Origin: Scatophagus argus
Taxonomy: Eukaryota; Chordata; Actinopteri; Scatophagidae
Direction of reading: 5' to 3'
DNA length: 64,000 nucleotides
Assembly: GCF_020382885.2 (NCBI RefSeq)
Contig: NC_058511.1
Coordinates: 571,501 to 635,500, forward strand
Shown: positions 21,220-31,827 of the stretch, piece after piece
Layout of the letters: each line of letters opens with the position of its first letter
Numbering within the stretch: the first letter of the stretch is position 1
Program-made: the position numbers and the translations under genes
The notes under the pieces: model-generated
What the model was told of the DNA's origin: nothing
What the model saw: the letters and a program-made list of their open reading frames with translations, nothing else
Database searches by the model: none

Positions 21220-24200
21220 TCAGGTGCAGTAAAAGTGTCCTGCATCAACTCGTTGTCTCTTACGACTCTGCTGCTGCTCGAAGAACTGACGGATGTCATC
21301 AGGAGTCACGACCTATCAGAGAGCAGACAGCAGTCATATGACCTCAGGAGTCACAGCCTATCAGAGAGCAGACAGCAGTCACATGACCTCAAGAGTCACA
21401 ACCTATCAGAGAGCAGACAGCAGTCATATGACCTCAGGAGTCACAACCTATCAGAGAGCAGACAGCAGTCACATGATCGACTCCCTCAATTTCAAGGACT
21501 GAATTACTAACAAGTTGATACAAGAACAAGTTGGATGAGAGGTGAAACGTCTTCAAAGACAAATAACTAAGTCCAGTTGCATTCGATTGAATTTCCTTGA
21601 GATAACCATGACCTGGGTGAATGAGAATATTCACAGGCTAACAAGTTGATAGTTCTGCTAATAGATCAGTGATTGAAATGATAATCGAAGCTACACACAC
21701 ACACACACACACACTCAAATGTCAGCAGGAGGTCAAAGGTCATCGTCAGTCTTAAACTCACTTTTCCTTCTGCTGCAAACCTCTGCAGGAAGTCCTTCAG
21801 CTCGCTCTTCATGTCGTTGTATCCTGAAACACACACACACACACACATCAGAGAACACAGACACACACAGGAAGTGTCATACGTTTCTGTGCCGCTTCCA
21901 TGTGGACTCTGTGTACCGTGAATGATCTCGAGCTGCTGCACTCGGTTCAGGTTGTCCAGCGCTGACATCAGAGGGTCGTGTCCCTGCTGCGTCCGCTCGT
22001 TGTTCTTTCCTTTGTTTTCGTAGGCGAGGACGGTGTCTGACTCGTCCAGCAGGAAGGACAGACCGGCCTCAGACAGCGTCTCCTGGGGACGCAGACATCA
22101 GACATCAGACATCAGAGAAACAAACTCATCAATTCGGTTACATCATCGCCGCTTCAGCCAACAGAATCTCACCTGGCAGGTGCTGCAGGAGCAGAGTTTG
22201 GAGCGCCACGCTGACGGCCAGAACACAGCTCCTGACCGGACTCTTTTCTGACCAATCGCACGTAGCTCCTTCAGTCTACAGCTCGGCTCCGCCTCCTCGC
22301 GGCTCCGCTTACAGCTGGGCCGGATGACATCATCACCCTGATAGATTGTTGATCGTTAATCAGCCACAGTGATCAGAGTGATATGTTACTGCTCGTCTCT
22401 ATGACTCAAACTGATCAGTAATCAGTTGCTAACAGCTGCTGGCCATCAACTCATTATCAGACTCAAACAAACAAAACTAAACTCAGTTCAGTTTGTACAA
22501 CAACACAACAGTTTATGAGTCTGATGATGTTTTAAGAGTTTTCTCAACTGATTTGACAATGTCAGAACGTGATGTCACACGGCGGGCAGGCGGGCGTAAG
22601 CCATGTGGTGTTCAGGCGCAGACGGAGAACACAGCATTTATCATGTTTACTGATGGTCACTCAGTGGCAACAGGAAACTGCAGCAGATAAACAAACTGAG
22701 CTCAGATCAGCTCTGTTGCTGCCTGAACGATAATGATGTTGGACCAGTCAAGACATCCAGTCCTCCTTTAAACAAACTGTCCTGCTGTTTCCGACTGTTC
22801 AAGTGTCATCTGAGCACGTGCAGAACAGAACCCGACCGCCTTCAGTCTTCATCCTTCGCGTTGTCACAAAGTCAAACACGACTGATTCCCGTCATTCTAA
22901 TTCATCAACATTCATTCAGTGTTTTCACACTCAGGAGTTTGTGTTGTCTTTACTGTTGGGGGCTCCGCTGCTGCTCTGGGATCAGATCACAGCCTGCAGC
23001 CCAGCGTGATCCACTTTGATCCAGAGCTGAATAACAGCATCAGCTAAATAAATTTAATGTAATGAAATGGTACCGAGCTAGACGAGTCACCAGTTAGACC
23101 AGGAACCAGGATGAGTCGTCTCACCTTTTCCTCTTTGTTGGGGAGGTTAGTATTTGACTCGTTTGCTCCTGGTTCCTCCTTCACCTGCAACTCGGCACCT
23201 GGAACTGGACAGGAAGTACAGGGAGGGTAAGGTGAATGTGCGTATGTCGTCCCTCCTGCCTCAGCTCTCGCTGCGCACCTGTCTGCAGCCTACAGTACCC
23301 TGCACTGACAGCCTGTCCTCACCTGGTCGCAGCACCACTCGGTTCAATGTTCTGTCTCCACATCTGGATTACCTGGATTGTTCACTTGTCTGTCTGAGCC
23401 TGCCGGTCCGATCTGGATCCCTGCTCCCTCAGCCCCTCACTGATCAGGACCAGACCCCCGGCTCTCTGCTGCCATCTCTATTACATGTTTTGCAATGAAA
23501 TCCTTCAGCTGCCTTTTTCTGTTCTGCTCGATCACCTGTTAAGATCACCTGTCTGAGCTGACAGTTCTGTTACTACGGAGAAGCTCAACACCAACAAGTA
23601 TGGACTGAAGCAGATTATTTAACAAGAGAAAAAAACATGCTGTGAATGTTGGGAGCGATTACATCTGCAGCTGCATCAAACCTAAAGCAGCACATCCTGA
23701 AATTTGCTGATTTTATCAACATTTAAGACAACCATTCACATAATTCTTAAAATGCTGAATATCTGAGCTGATGATCCAATCTTTCAACTGTGATAGCATA
23801 AGTTGTGTTCACCTGCCAGGTGAGCGGCGTAGGTCCACAGGAAAGGGTTTTTGTTCATACAGGATTCACAGATCATCTCCTGCAGCTCGACGCAGTCTGG
23901 AACCGCACAGCCCAGGTGCTGCAAACACAAAGAGTGACCGTCAGCCAGCAGGGGGCGCCACAGCACATCACAGCTGCAAAGTCAGTCACTTCCTGAAGCT
24001 CAGCAGGCTCTGCAAACCAGGCCAAGCTGACTGAACTGAACACAGCCTGAAGGAGAAGCTCTTTGACTGTTACTACTGAAACTTCAGGACTGTGATGTCG
24101 CGGCACTCAGGTGTTTCAGGTGTTTCAGGGGTCCTGCTGCCAGGTTCGTGTCCAGAACTCACCCTGCCGTGCAGCCAGTCCTCACACACCACACACTGAA

Positions 24201-26327
24201 TCATCTCATCTTCCACCTGGACACAGCCGAGACACAGAGACACAGATTTCATGAAGGAACAAGAGGACAGCCTGTGAACAGGTGGACAGTCGGGTGACGG
24301 TCAGCTGTGCGGCTCACCTGGTCGTCCGGGTCCGGGTAAGGCCGGCCGCAGGTACAGTAGACTCCAAAGAAGTTGTGACTGTATTTGTTCTGACTGTTGA
24401 CCTCCTCCTTCTCCTGCGTGACACACACACACACACGACGTGAGGACACCTGACCTGAACCTGCACTGTGGAACCACCTGGTTTACTTTTAATGTGGGAA
24501 TCATCAAATCTTCCTGCAGTAAGACAAACATGAGAGCAGGAGTGTGGAGTCTCTGAGGAGAGGAAAACCCACCATGAGCTGCAAACCTCAAACATTTCAT
24601 GTCATGTTATGCTCCATTTTACTCTCCAACGCTGCTTTACACTTAAAGAGACGGTAACACAGGAAGTAGCCTGCTGTTGCCAGTATTCAGCGTTTGACTC
24701 ACAGTTGTCGCTCTCGTCCAGACACATTAACATGAACCTGTGCAGACTTTAGCCCTGCAGCTGTTTGGGGGAGCTCTGAGCTCAGCAGGAGAAAGCTGAA
24801 AGAATTCTGTAAGCCTGAATTAAATGTGCTGTGTGTGATCTGTTGTGAACTCACAGGGTAGAGTTTACACTGCAGCTCTGTGAACTTCCTGTTTCCGCAG
24901 TCACAGCGGAAGTTCCTACAGAAACCAGAGAAGAAGAGTGAGCCAGATTAAACTAGATTATTAGTTTTATCATTTTCTGAACAGAAAGTTTGAATGTTTT
25001 TATGGTTTCATGAACTTTGATAAACTCATCAGTTGTTTTAACAGTCAGTAGGTTTTTCGGCCGGTCGACTGATCCATCGCTGTAACGTAAAACTTTAAGC
25101 TGAGCATCGGCCGATTATGAAGGACGATGTTTGACAAACGATGTATTTAAAGGTGAGTGTCGACCTCTTGGTGTACAGTTCGAAGAGGTCGTGTCCTTCG
25201 TGACATTTGTATGAGCAGGCCAGACAGATTCCTGCTGCCTCTCCCCCCTTTGGTGTGCAGGTGTTGCAGGCATACAGAGCCTGCCGCTTCACGTAGCCCT
25301 GAAACACACACAGGAAACACTCAGCGGACTCCAAGAATGAGAATGAGCGGAGTGCCGGAGCCACCTGCTGGTCAGGTGTGGTTACAGCAGGACCGCACAC
25401 ACTCAACACGCTGGATATATTCTATTATGTTGCAGATTGCTTAAAGATTGCTTAAATTTTGTCCCTCATCAGGCTCCACTCAAAACCCCAACATGACAAA
25501 GTGTAAACAGGATTTTAGACATTTTAGGAAAGTTATTTTGTGTTTGATATAAAGTACTCAGAGAACCCGTGAAGGACAGAAGTTACTACAGTAATAACTA
25601 ACAAGAATCCTGAATAAAATAAGTAACCAAATAAAGTATCAGAATCTTAACTGAGTACTGTGGTATATGCAGTATTTGATGTATACACCGAGCAGACACT
25701 TTGTGCTACACCTGGAAAAATTCGATCCTGTCCAGCAGCTGTGCCACAAACCCTGTCAGGTTCCACTTTAACTCCACGTTACCCTCTGAGGTCAGAGTCA
25801 GCGTGGAGGTGAACTGAGAGGGTTTCCATTGTTCCGTCCACCCAGAAGAACACAGAGACAACTCTGGACAGAAGTCGTCCAGGACAAAGCGTGACCTCAG
25901 AGTTCAGACGGTCCCACACACATGCAGTGTTTGATGCTCGTGTACAAGCGGCTGCAGCAGATCATTGCAGTGATTTTACTGAAACTTTAGCTGCTGTGAC
26001 AGACTGGCTGTTTCCTCATACAGGGAGGACAGACTGCAGGTGTGTCAAACAAAAGATTGTTGAGAGTTTGCTGTGTCTTTGTATCTTGGTTGTTAACGTT
26101 ATTAGGTATTCTTGTTGTTTTTCCTGTTCTTTATTTTTGCACTGTGTTGTAAATGAAATCTAAAACCTTTGGTTTCTTTCGGGGATGATGGGAGAGGAAA
26201 CGGTGCTAACCTGAGGATATGAGCAGTGATCAGAGTCACTTCCTGCCAACACAGCCGAAGCTTCTTCCTCCAACTCCTCATCCTCCTCCAGGACATCAAC
26301 CAGAGACACCGTCTGCTCCTCCGACAT
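21220..26327 (-). CDS. ubr7: UBR-box and PHD-type protein Ubr7 (putative E3 ubiquitin ligase)
   Basis: UBR7 is a nuclear UBR-box protein with a PHD-like finger, reported to act on histone H2B. Eleven exons join in phase: 26211-26327, 25165-25298, 24855-24915, 24318-24413, 24163-24216, 23813-23918, 23125-23204, 22173-22337, 21917-22082, 21762-21823 and 21220-21312, giving 377 residues (human 425). The start MSEEQTVSLVDVLEEDEELE aligns with the family. The UBR box spans about residues 43-105, with CNTCTPKG, GICLACSYKCHEGHDLFELY and NFRCDCGNRKF. The PHD-like part is about 120-190 (YCTCGRPYPDPDDQ, MIQCVVCEDWLHGRHLG, MICESCMNKNPFLWTYAAHL). The C-terminal half keeps FWPSAWRSKLCSCSTC, DTVLAYENKGK, YNDMKSELKDFLQRFA and DIRQFFEQQQSRKRQRVD, and the end FYCT resembles human YYCS. 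The shorter length comes from a reduced acidic linker, where exon 7 is only 80 bp. Intron 10 holds an acceptor-bearing tandem repeat. gon7 starts divergently 1.28 kb away. Confidence 0.96.
21291..21474 (-). repeat. 45-bp minisatellite containing the ubr7 exon 11 acceptor
   Basis: Four copies of a unit of about 45 bp. Each minus-strand copy contains CTGCTCTCTGATAG followed by a G[TC][TC]GTGACTC-like start. The lowest-coordinate copy is the true acceptor and first bases of exon 11; the other three lie upstream in intron 10. Confidence 0.92.
21528..21640 (-). mobile_element. Interspersed repeat fragment in ubr7 intron 10
   Basis: Contains GGATGAGAGGTGAAACGTCT and CCTTGAGATAACCATGACCT, which I associate with the 3' part of a common fish retroelement. 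Its terminal motif occurs in inverse orientation at 27331-27352. Confidence 0.45.
21693..21714. repeat. CA microsatellite in ubr7 intron 10
   Basis: About 11 CA units close to the exon 10 donor. Confidence 0.9.
21829..21847. repeat. CA microsatellite acting as pyrimidine tract of ubr7 exon 10
   Basis: On the minus strand this is a TG run that passes directly into TTTCAG, the exon 10 acceptor, in a 93-bp intron. Confidence 0.85.
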
Positions 26328-27602
26328 CCTCAGTCTGCAGTCTCCGACTAGAAACTACAGCACAGAAAAACAAATGTGGTTGTGACAAAGAAACTACGCT
26401 GCTGTCCCCTCACATGTTAACAACAAAATCGGATTCATGTTTTCATTTGAACGTTTAGGATCAGATCAGTTCAGTCTGATCAGCTGCCGATCGATCAGGA
26501 AACAATCAATACACACTGAGCTGAGCTGAGCTGCACTGAGCTTCAGTTAGCATAAGTTAGCTTAATCAGTGGAGAAGCATGCGAGTCGGCTCCGTGCTAA
26601 TGCTAACCAACACAGTTACGTGAATAAAAAGACGAACTTACAGAGTCAAACAGACACCAGAGTGGAACTTTAAGCAGGCTGTCTGCACCGCGTGATCCGC
26701 CTGTAAACCAGCCAGTAACCTAATCAGTAACAATCAATAACCAGCTCCGCCTGATCAGCTGATCCGATCTTTGTTGTCAAACCGCTAACTGGTGCTAGCG
26801 CTAATGACAACTTCCGGTTTATTTCCGTAAATCGTATTTGGCGGGATTCTGGGGTCAGGGGTCAGCAAGTTTAGAAACAGAAATAAAATGAATACAAAGA
26901 ATCAAAGGAGTCAGACTGGAGGATAAAAACTGTTTTAATTTGATGGAAAATAAGCTGTTTTGACCTGATGACGAAAATCAACTTTAATGACGTGCTGCGG
27001 TGCATTCAGGTGTCCCCAGAAAGCACATCCAATATACTTGTTTAATTTAATTTAATGTAAAATAAAACCCATACCGAGTTCTTGCAGAGAGAAACACAAA
27101 CACCATCACTTTCAACATCTTGTCCTTTCAACAGCACAATGTGACAAATAAAGCTGGCTGCTATCTTTTTGTCAACGTTACGTTATCTTTACCTTGAGTC
27201 AATTTAGTCTCAACAATTTGATCATCTATCATGATGAATCATTGACAAATTTTATGCATTGATCCTAGACAACAAAAACAGTCGAAGTGCTGAAAGCGAA
27301 GGCAACCGGATATCCGGATGGGTTATAGAAGATGTTTCACCTCTCATCCAAAAGGCTTCTTCAAGTCTAAGGCACATGCTGAGTCCCAGGTATTAACCAC
27401 TAGCGGGGTTGACACTTCATGTGAGTCGTTATGGTCACATGAGCCACATGAACAACAACAACAACAACAGCAATAATAACAATAATAATAATATAAAAGA
27501 TGATTTGTCAATCCTCTTATTCCTACGAAAAGTCAATTTCCAGGAGGGTAACTGAAGGCAGCAAACAGTGCGTGATGACGACAGCAGGAAGTTAAGACAA
27601 AG
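26328..27602. promoter_or_regulatory. Divergent ubr7/gon7 intergenic region
   Basis: Both genes start outward from this 1.28-kb gap. The ubr7 side (about 26640-26850) and the gon7 side (about 27560-27600) are the likely promoters. The middle is AT-rich and carries a repeat fragment at 27331-27450 and an AAC/AAT run at 27449-27492. It is too long for a single shared core promoter. Confidence 0.45.
27331..27450 (+). mobile_element. Interspersed repeat fragment between ubr7 and gon7
   Basis: Begins GAAGATGTTTCACCTCTCAT CC and continues AAAAGGCTTCTTCAAGTC, a terminal motif common in fish retroelement relics. It is inverse to the copy at 21528-21640. Confidence 0.45.
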
Positions 27603-28036
27603 ATGGCGGCCGTGGCTGTGTTTGCAGAGCTGAAGTTCAGAGACGGACTGAGGGAGAACGTGAGCGTTAATGTGGAAAATAATCTGGCATCACTGATCCA
27701 CGGAATTCACGAGCTGAACGAGAATGTGTCGAGACTTCTCAGCGAGCTGGTGGAGCGGGAAAAAACCCTCGGAGACTGCGCAGAAGGTGAGCTCACTGTT
27801 GCTAACTGCTAACATTTCAGTGCGTGGGACACAGGCTGCTACCTGCCGGTGGAGTTTAATTCCAGACTGTGAAGTCAGCGTGTCTGTCAGTTCTGTGAGA
27901 CCAGAAAAGCTATTCTGAATCAACCGTTTTACCTGTTGCAGGTGAGGGGGAGGGGGATGAGGAGGATGAGAGTGATGAAGACAAGGGGCCTCAGAACTCT
28001 GATCTACAACCTCCAGCTAAAAGATCTAAAACCTAA
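27603..28036 (+). CDS. gon7: KEOPS complex subunit Gon7
   Basis: Gon7 is a small, largely disordered subunit of the KEOPS complex, which makes the t6A modification at position 37 of ANN-decoding tRNAs. It binds Lage3. Exon 1 is 27603-27786 and exon 2 is 27942-28036, joined within a GGT/GGC-type glycine codon, giving 92 residues. The N-terminal half contains VNVENNLASLIHGIHELNEN and VSRLLSELVEREK, matching the Lage3-binding helix region. The C-terminal half is acidic (EGDEEDESDEDKG) and ends PPAKRSKT, closely like human SAKRPKTPS. The ATG lies in an AGATGG context. Adjacency to ubr7 and lyset, as in human, supports the call. A polyadenylation signal is at 28563. Confidence 0.9.
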
Positions 28037-28562
28037 AAGACGTGGAACACCTGAGGACATGGAAAACACTTGAAAAACCTGAGACAGGACGACATCATCA
28101 CTGACTGGACTGAAGATGATGTCAGGTGATCAGTCACATGACTCACAGCAACTACATCTCTGTAACCAGTCTGCCTCTTCATCAGTCATCATGTCATTAT
28201 TTGGCTGACAAACTCAGCAGCTACAGTGAAGAATTTGCCCTGCTGGATGAGATGAGTGAGAACTGGTGATCGTAAGTCACAGTTCAGCTTCTGTCACAGT
28301 TCAGGTTCTGTCACAGTTCAGCTTCTGTCACATCCAGTCCAGAAGCAGACCGGGCGCTTGTTAACACCTTTTTGTACAAACGCTGTGTGTCTTGGTGGTA
28401 ATTACTACAGTTTGTGACACAGTGAGAGGAATCAGGTGTGAGCTGTGAAAACGTCTGCTTCCATTCACCCCTCACATTACAAATAACTGACAAGATGTGA
28501 TCCTCCTCCTCCTCCTCTTCAGTCTTTTTCTGAACTCACTTCTGTAAATGTTTATTGTTCAC

Positions 28563-28568
28563 AATAAA
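28563..28568 (+). terminator. gon7 polyadenylation signal
   Basis: AATAAA about 530 bases after the gon7 stop codon. Confidence 0.5.
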
Positions 28569-28599
28569 ACAAAGTGAAACTACACGGTTTTTTTTTCAT

Positions 28600-28605
28600 T
28601 TTATT
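28600..28605 (-). terminator. Possible lyset polyadenylation signal
   Basis: Minus-strand AATAAA about 580 bases after the lyset stop codon. Confidence 0.4.
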
Positions 28606-29184
28606 GATGTAATAAAGTTAACTGGTAATCAGTATGTGTCATGTGACTCATTAAATATTTTGAGTGGCTGGCAGCTGCCAGCCCTGACAGAACATTTGTT
28701 TAAACACAACCTGCAGTGTGTTGTGCTGCGACGTTTCTGTAAGTCGCCGTGGACACGTCTGATTGCTGACACGCTCACCGAGCAAGAAAAAACTGCGAGC
28801 GCTGTGCTCGGACTGTGCCCCAGTTTCACCTCCAGCTGCAGGTAACCATAGCAACAGCACTGACGCTTCAGGTAACTGGTTAAACTGGCCACAGACGCAG
28901 CAGGAGGCGCGCCACACAGCAGTCGGCACAAATTTCTCTGGTGTTACAAGAACAGACAGCTGCAGAGTGAAAGGTCTGTACTGAGGAACAGACAGGAAGG
29001 CTGCTGATCCTGGCAGTCGGCGCTCAGGGCGGTCTGGACTCTTCTCCTCTCAGACAAGGCGAAGGGTTCCCACAGGAGTGTTTGTTGAATTGTTTAAAGG
29101 CACACAGGAAGTGACATCACAAACATCGACACAAACAGTTCAGTTTGTTCAACAGCATCGTCCTCTCTTTGAGGCCCCGCCCCT

Positions 29185-29574
29185 CTACGTGTCGATGAGT
29201 GGCGGGTCTCTCCGATTAGCCGGCTTGTGGGCAGCATGGCGACGGCTGCAGAGCAGGGCGAGGCAGACAGGAAGTACGCAGTAGCCGACTGCTCGAGGGT
29301 CAGTTCTTGTACAAGAGAAGAGGAAAAGAAAGAGCTGCAGGTAGGGCAGCAGGAAGACCGATGCCCACATCCAGACTGGAAGCGGCGACAGACGAGCGCT
29401 GAGGCTCTGAGACCAGCTGGTGGTGAGGGGCGGAGCCGAGGAGCTGGTCCCGCCCCTCTGCACGCGCTCCAGACTGAAGCTGTGAACCTCAAAGACGTAA
29501 TACACCAGCATGACGCTGAGCAGCAAGTAGAGAGCCATGCCCACCCATCCCATCCGCTGACGGAAGTTCATCAT
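29185..29574 (-). CDS. lyset: Lysosomal enzyme trafficking factor (Tmem251)
   Basis: LYSET is a Golgi membrane protein that retains and stabilises GlcNAc-1-phosphotransferase, so it is needed for mannose-6-phosphate tagging of lysosomal enzymes. The whole coding region, 129 residues, lies in one exon whose acceptor is at 29583-29584. It begins MMNFRQRMGWVGMALYLLLS, has a first membrane segment at about 11-30 and a second at 67-87 (VWMWASVFLLPYLQLFLFLF). It keeps SCTRTDPRAVGYCVLP and ends PLIDT, like human LQLIDT. A non-coding first exon probably ends at 30243 with the donor GTAAGAGC. The first in-frame ATG is preceded, seven bases upstream and out of frame, by another ATG. A ghost copy of the exon start lies at 29665-29695. 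Confidence 0.93.
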   Translation of the reverse strand: MMNFRQRMGWVGMALYLLLSVMLVYYVFEVHSFSLERVQRGGTSSSAPPLTTSWSQSLSARLSPLPVWMWASVFLLPYLQLFLFLFSCTRTDPRAVGYCVLPVCLALLCSRRHAAHKPANRRDPPLIDT

Positions 29575-29664
29575 CCTCCATACTGTGGGGGGAAAACAAT
29601 AATCTATAATCAACCAACAATCGATACATGTGCAAGAAACAGGTCAATAATCAATACGTTATCC

Positions 29665-29695
29665 CATCCAAGGTTGGAAGCTCATCATCCTCCAC
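29665..29695 (-). pseudogene. Degenerate duplicate of the lyset exon 2 start
   Basis: On the minus strand this reads TGTGGAGGATGATGAGCTTC C and then AACCTTGGATGGG. This parallels the real TATGGAGGATGATGAACTTC C and then GTCAGCGGATGGG. The encoded start would be MMSFQPWMG and then a stop. It lies about 114 bp upstream of the true exon start in the same intron, consistent with an old tandem duplication. Confidence 0.55.
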
Positions 29696-30242
29696 AGCTA
29701 AAGGAAATGATCAATGTGATTAATAATAATGAAGTAACGAAAGACCAATCAATAAATGCCCCACATGTTATCAGTACCAAAAAGAAACAAATCAGTAATC
29801 ATATAACACATCCTCCATTACTCTGTCTGTGCCAGACTCCAGCTAAATTTCATCAAATTTAAGTCTTCATTCTTTTTTAATCCAGTTTTACCTGTGTGAC
29901 TGTGCTTTTAACCACACGGAGTCTGACCTGACGGCTCACTGTAGGAGCCTCTATGAGCCAAACTACATTCATTTTCGGCCAGTTTTAAAACTGCTGACCA
30001 CAAACTCGTTATAACTTTATATCTATCTCCTGTTGTAAACGTTAACAATATTAAATGTGGCCGCTGAGTTGCAGCTTTAGCTTTGAGCCAGACTCCTTTC
30101 AGTTTTCAGGCAGATGAATGTCGGACACCGCGATGTTTCATGCCTCCATCTTGCCCATCTTATTTACAGACAGTCAGCAGCACGTTAGCAGCTTGTTAGC
30201 AGTTAGCTCGGTCAGCTCGTGTTCATGTCAGTCCGCTCTTAC

Positions 30243-30330
30243 CTTCCTTCGCGCTGATACTTTCAAACTAAAATTCAGCTTTAGGCTTGTTTTCAATCCG
30301 CCATCGGTCCCGGGAGATCCGGGATATCTC
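30243..30330 (-). promoter_or_regulatory. Probable lyset non-coding first exon and promoter
   Basis: A strong donor (GAAG|GTAAGAGC) ends a putative first exon at 30243. The upstream bases contain only a three-codon frame (ATG GCG GAT TGA). The true transcription start is not visible. Confidence 0.45.
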
Positions 30331-30502
30331 GTCTCGGTCTTCCTTTTTCCTTGTTTTGTCACCTGACAGCGATGGATGACGTCATTCAGTGCCTCGACTC
30401 TCCAGCGCCACCTGTTGTTCAAATAGCATCCCTACATGACATCGACGAATCAGCTTAAAGCCTTCAGTTGAAGAGACTGCATTTGGCACCTGATAAAACA
30501 TA

Positions 30503-31825
30503 CACTGCTCAAAAAAAAAAAAAAAAAAACATAAAGGGAACACTAAAATAACACATCCCAGATCTGAATGAATGAAATATTCTTATAAAATACTTTGTTC
30601 TTTACATAGTTGAATGTGCTGACAATAAAATCACATAGAAATCATCAACAGAAGTCAAATTGATTAACCCATGGAGGTCTGGATTTGGAGTCACACTCAA
30701 AATTAAAGTGGAAAAACACACCACAGGCTGATCCAACTTTGATGTAATGTCCTTGAAACAAGTGAAAATGAGGCTCAGTAGTGTGTGTGGCCTCCACGTG
30801 CCCGTATGACCTCCCTACAACGCCTGGGCATGTGCCTGATGAGGTGGCAGATGGTCTCCTGAGGGATCTCCTCCCAGACCTGGACTAAAGCATCCGCCAG
30901 CTCCTGGACAGTCTGTGGTGCAACGTGACGTTGGTGGATGGAGCGAGACATAATGTCCCAGATGTGCTCAGCTGGATTCAGGTCTGGGGAAGTCAGTCCA
31001 GTCCATAGCAGTAATGCCTTCATCTTGCAGGAACTGCTGACACACTACAGCCACATGAGGTCTAGCATTGTCTTGCATTAGGAGGAACCAGGGCACCAGT
31101 GGCCAATTTGCCAATCTTGGTGTTCTCTGGTAGGTGCCAAACGTCCCTCACGGTGTTGGGCTGTAAGCACAACCCCCACCTGTGGACGTCGGGCCCTCAT
31201 ACCACCCTCATGGAGTCTGTTTCTGACCGTTTGAGCAGACACATGCACATTTGTGTCCTGCTGGAGGTCATTTTGCAGGGCTCTGGCAGTGCTCCTCCTG
31301 TTCCTCCCTGCACAAAGGCGGAGGTAGCGGCCCTGCTGCTGGGTTGTTGCCCTCCTGCGGCCTCCTCCACGTCTCCTGATGTACTGGCCTGTCTCCTGGT
31401 AGCGCCTCCATGCTCTGGACGCCACGCTGACAGACACATCTCGTATTGCCACACGCTCACATTGATGTGCCATTCTGGATGAGCTGCACTACCTGAGCCA
31501 CTTGTGTGGGTTGTAGACTCCGTCTCATGTTACCACTAGAGTGAAAGCACCGCCAGCATTCAAAAGTGACCAAAACATCAGCCAGAAAGCAAAGGAACTG
31601 AGAAGTGGTCTGTGGTCACCACCTGCAGAGCCACTCCTTTATTGGGGGTGTCTTGCTAATTGCCTATAATTTCCACCTGTTGTCTCTTCCATTTGCACAA
31701 CAGCATGTGAAATTGATTGTCAATCAGTGTTGCTTCCTAACTGGACAGGTTGATTTCACAGAAGTGTGACTGACTTGGAGTTACATTGTGTCGTTTAAGT
31801 GTTCCCTTTATTTTTGTGAGCAGTG
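30503..31825 (-). mobile_element. Internally deleted Tc1-type transposon
   Basis: The element is flanked by TA duplications (30501-30502, 31826-31827). Its inverted ends begin CACTGCTCA and share AAAGGGAACACT. Length is 1,323 bp. On the minus strand the helix-turn-helix half of a transposase is readable ([38 protein letters not shown]). After WQIGHWCP the frame jumps to the MQDNARPHVA block and then, in another frame, SPDLNPAEHIWD. A stop replaces an early codon, the segment with the first catalytic Asp is missing and there is a frameshift between the second Asp and the Glu. It cannot make a transposase. A run of 19 A lies in one end. Confidence 0.9.
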
Positions 31826-31827
31826 TA

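Larger units (their letters stand above)
28037..29184. other. Facing 3' UTRs of gon7 and lyset
   Basis: gon7 has AATAAA at 28563-28568 on the plus strand and lyset has AATAAA on the minus strand at 28600-28605. If both are used, the two transcripts end within tens of bases of each other, tail to tail, with a small possible overlap. A TCC run lies at about 28501-28520. No other gene is seen. Confidence 0.5.
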
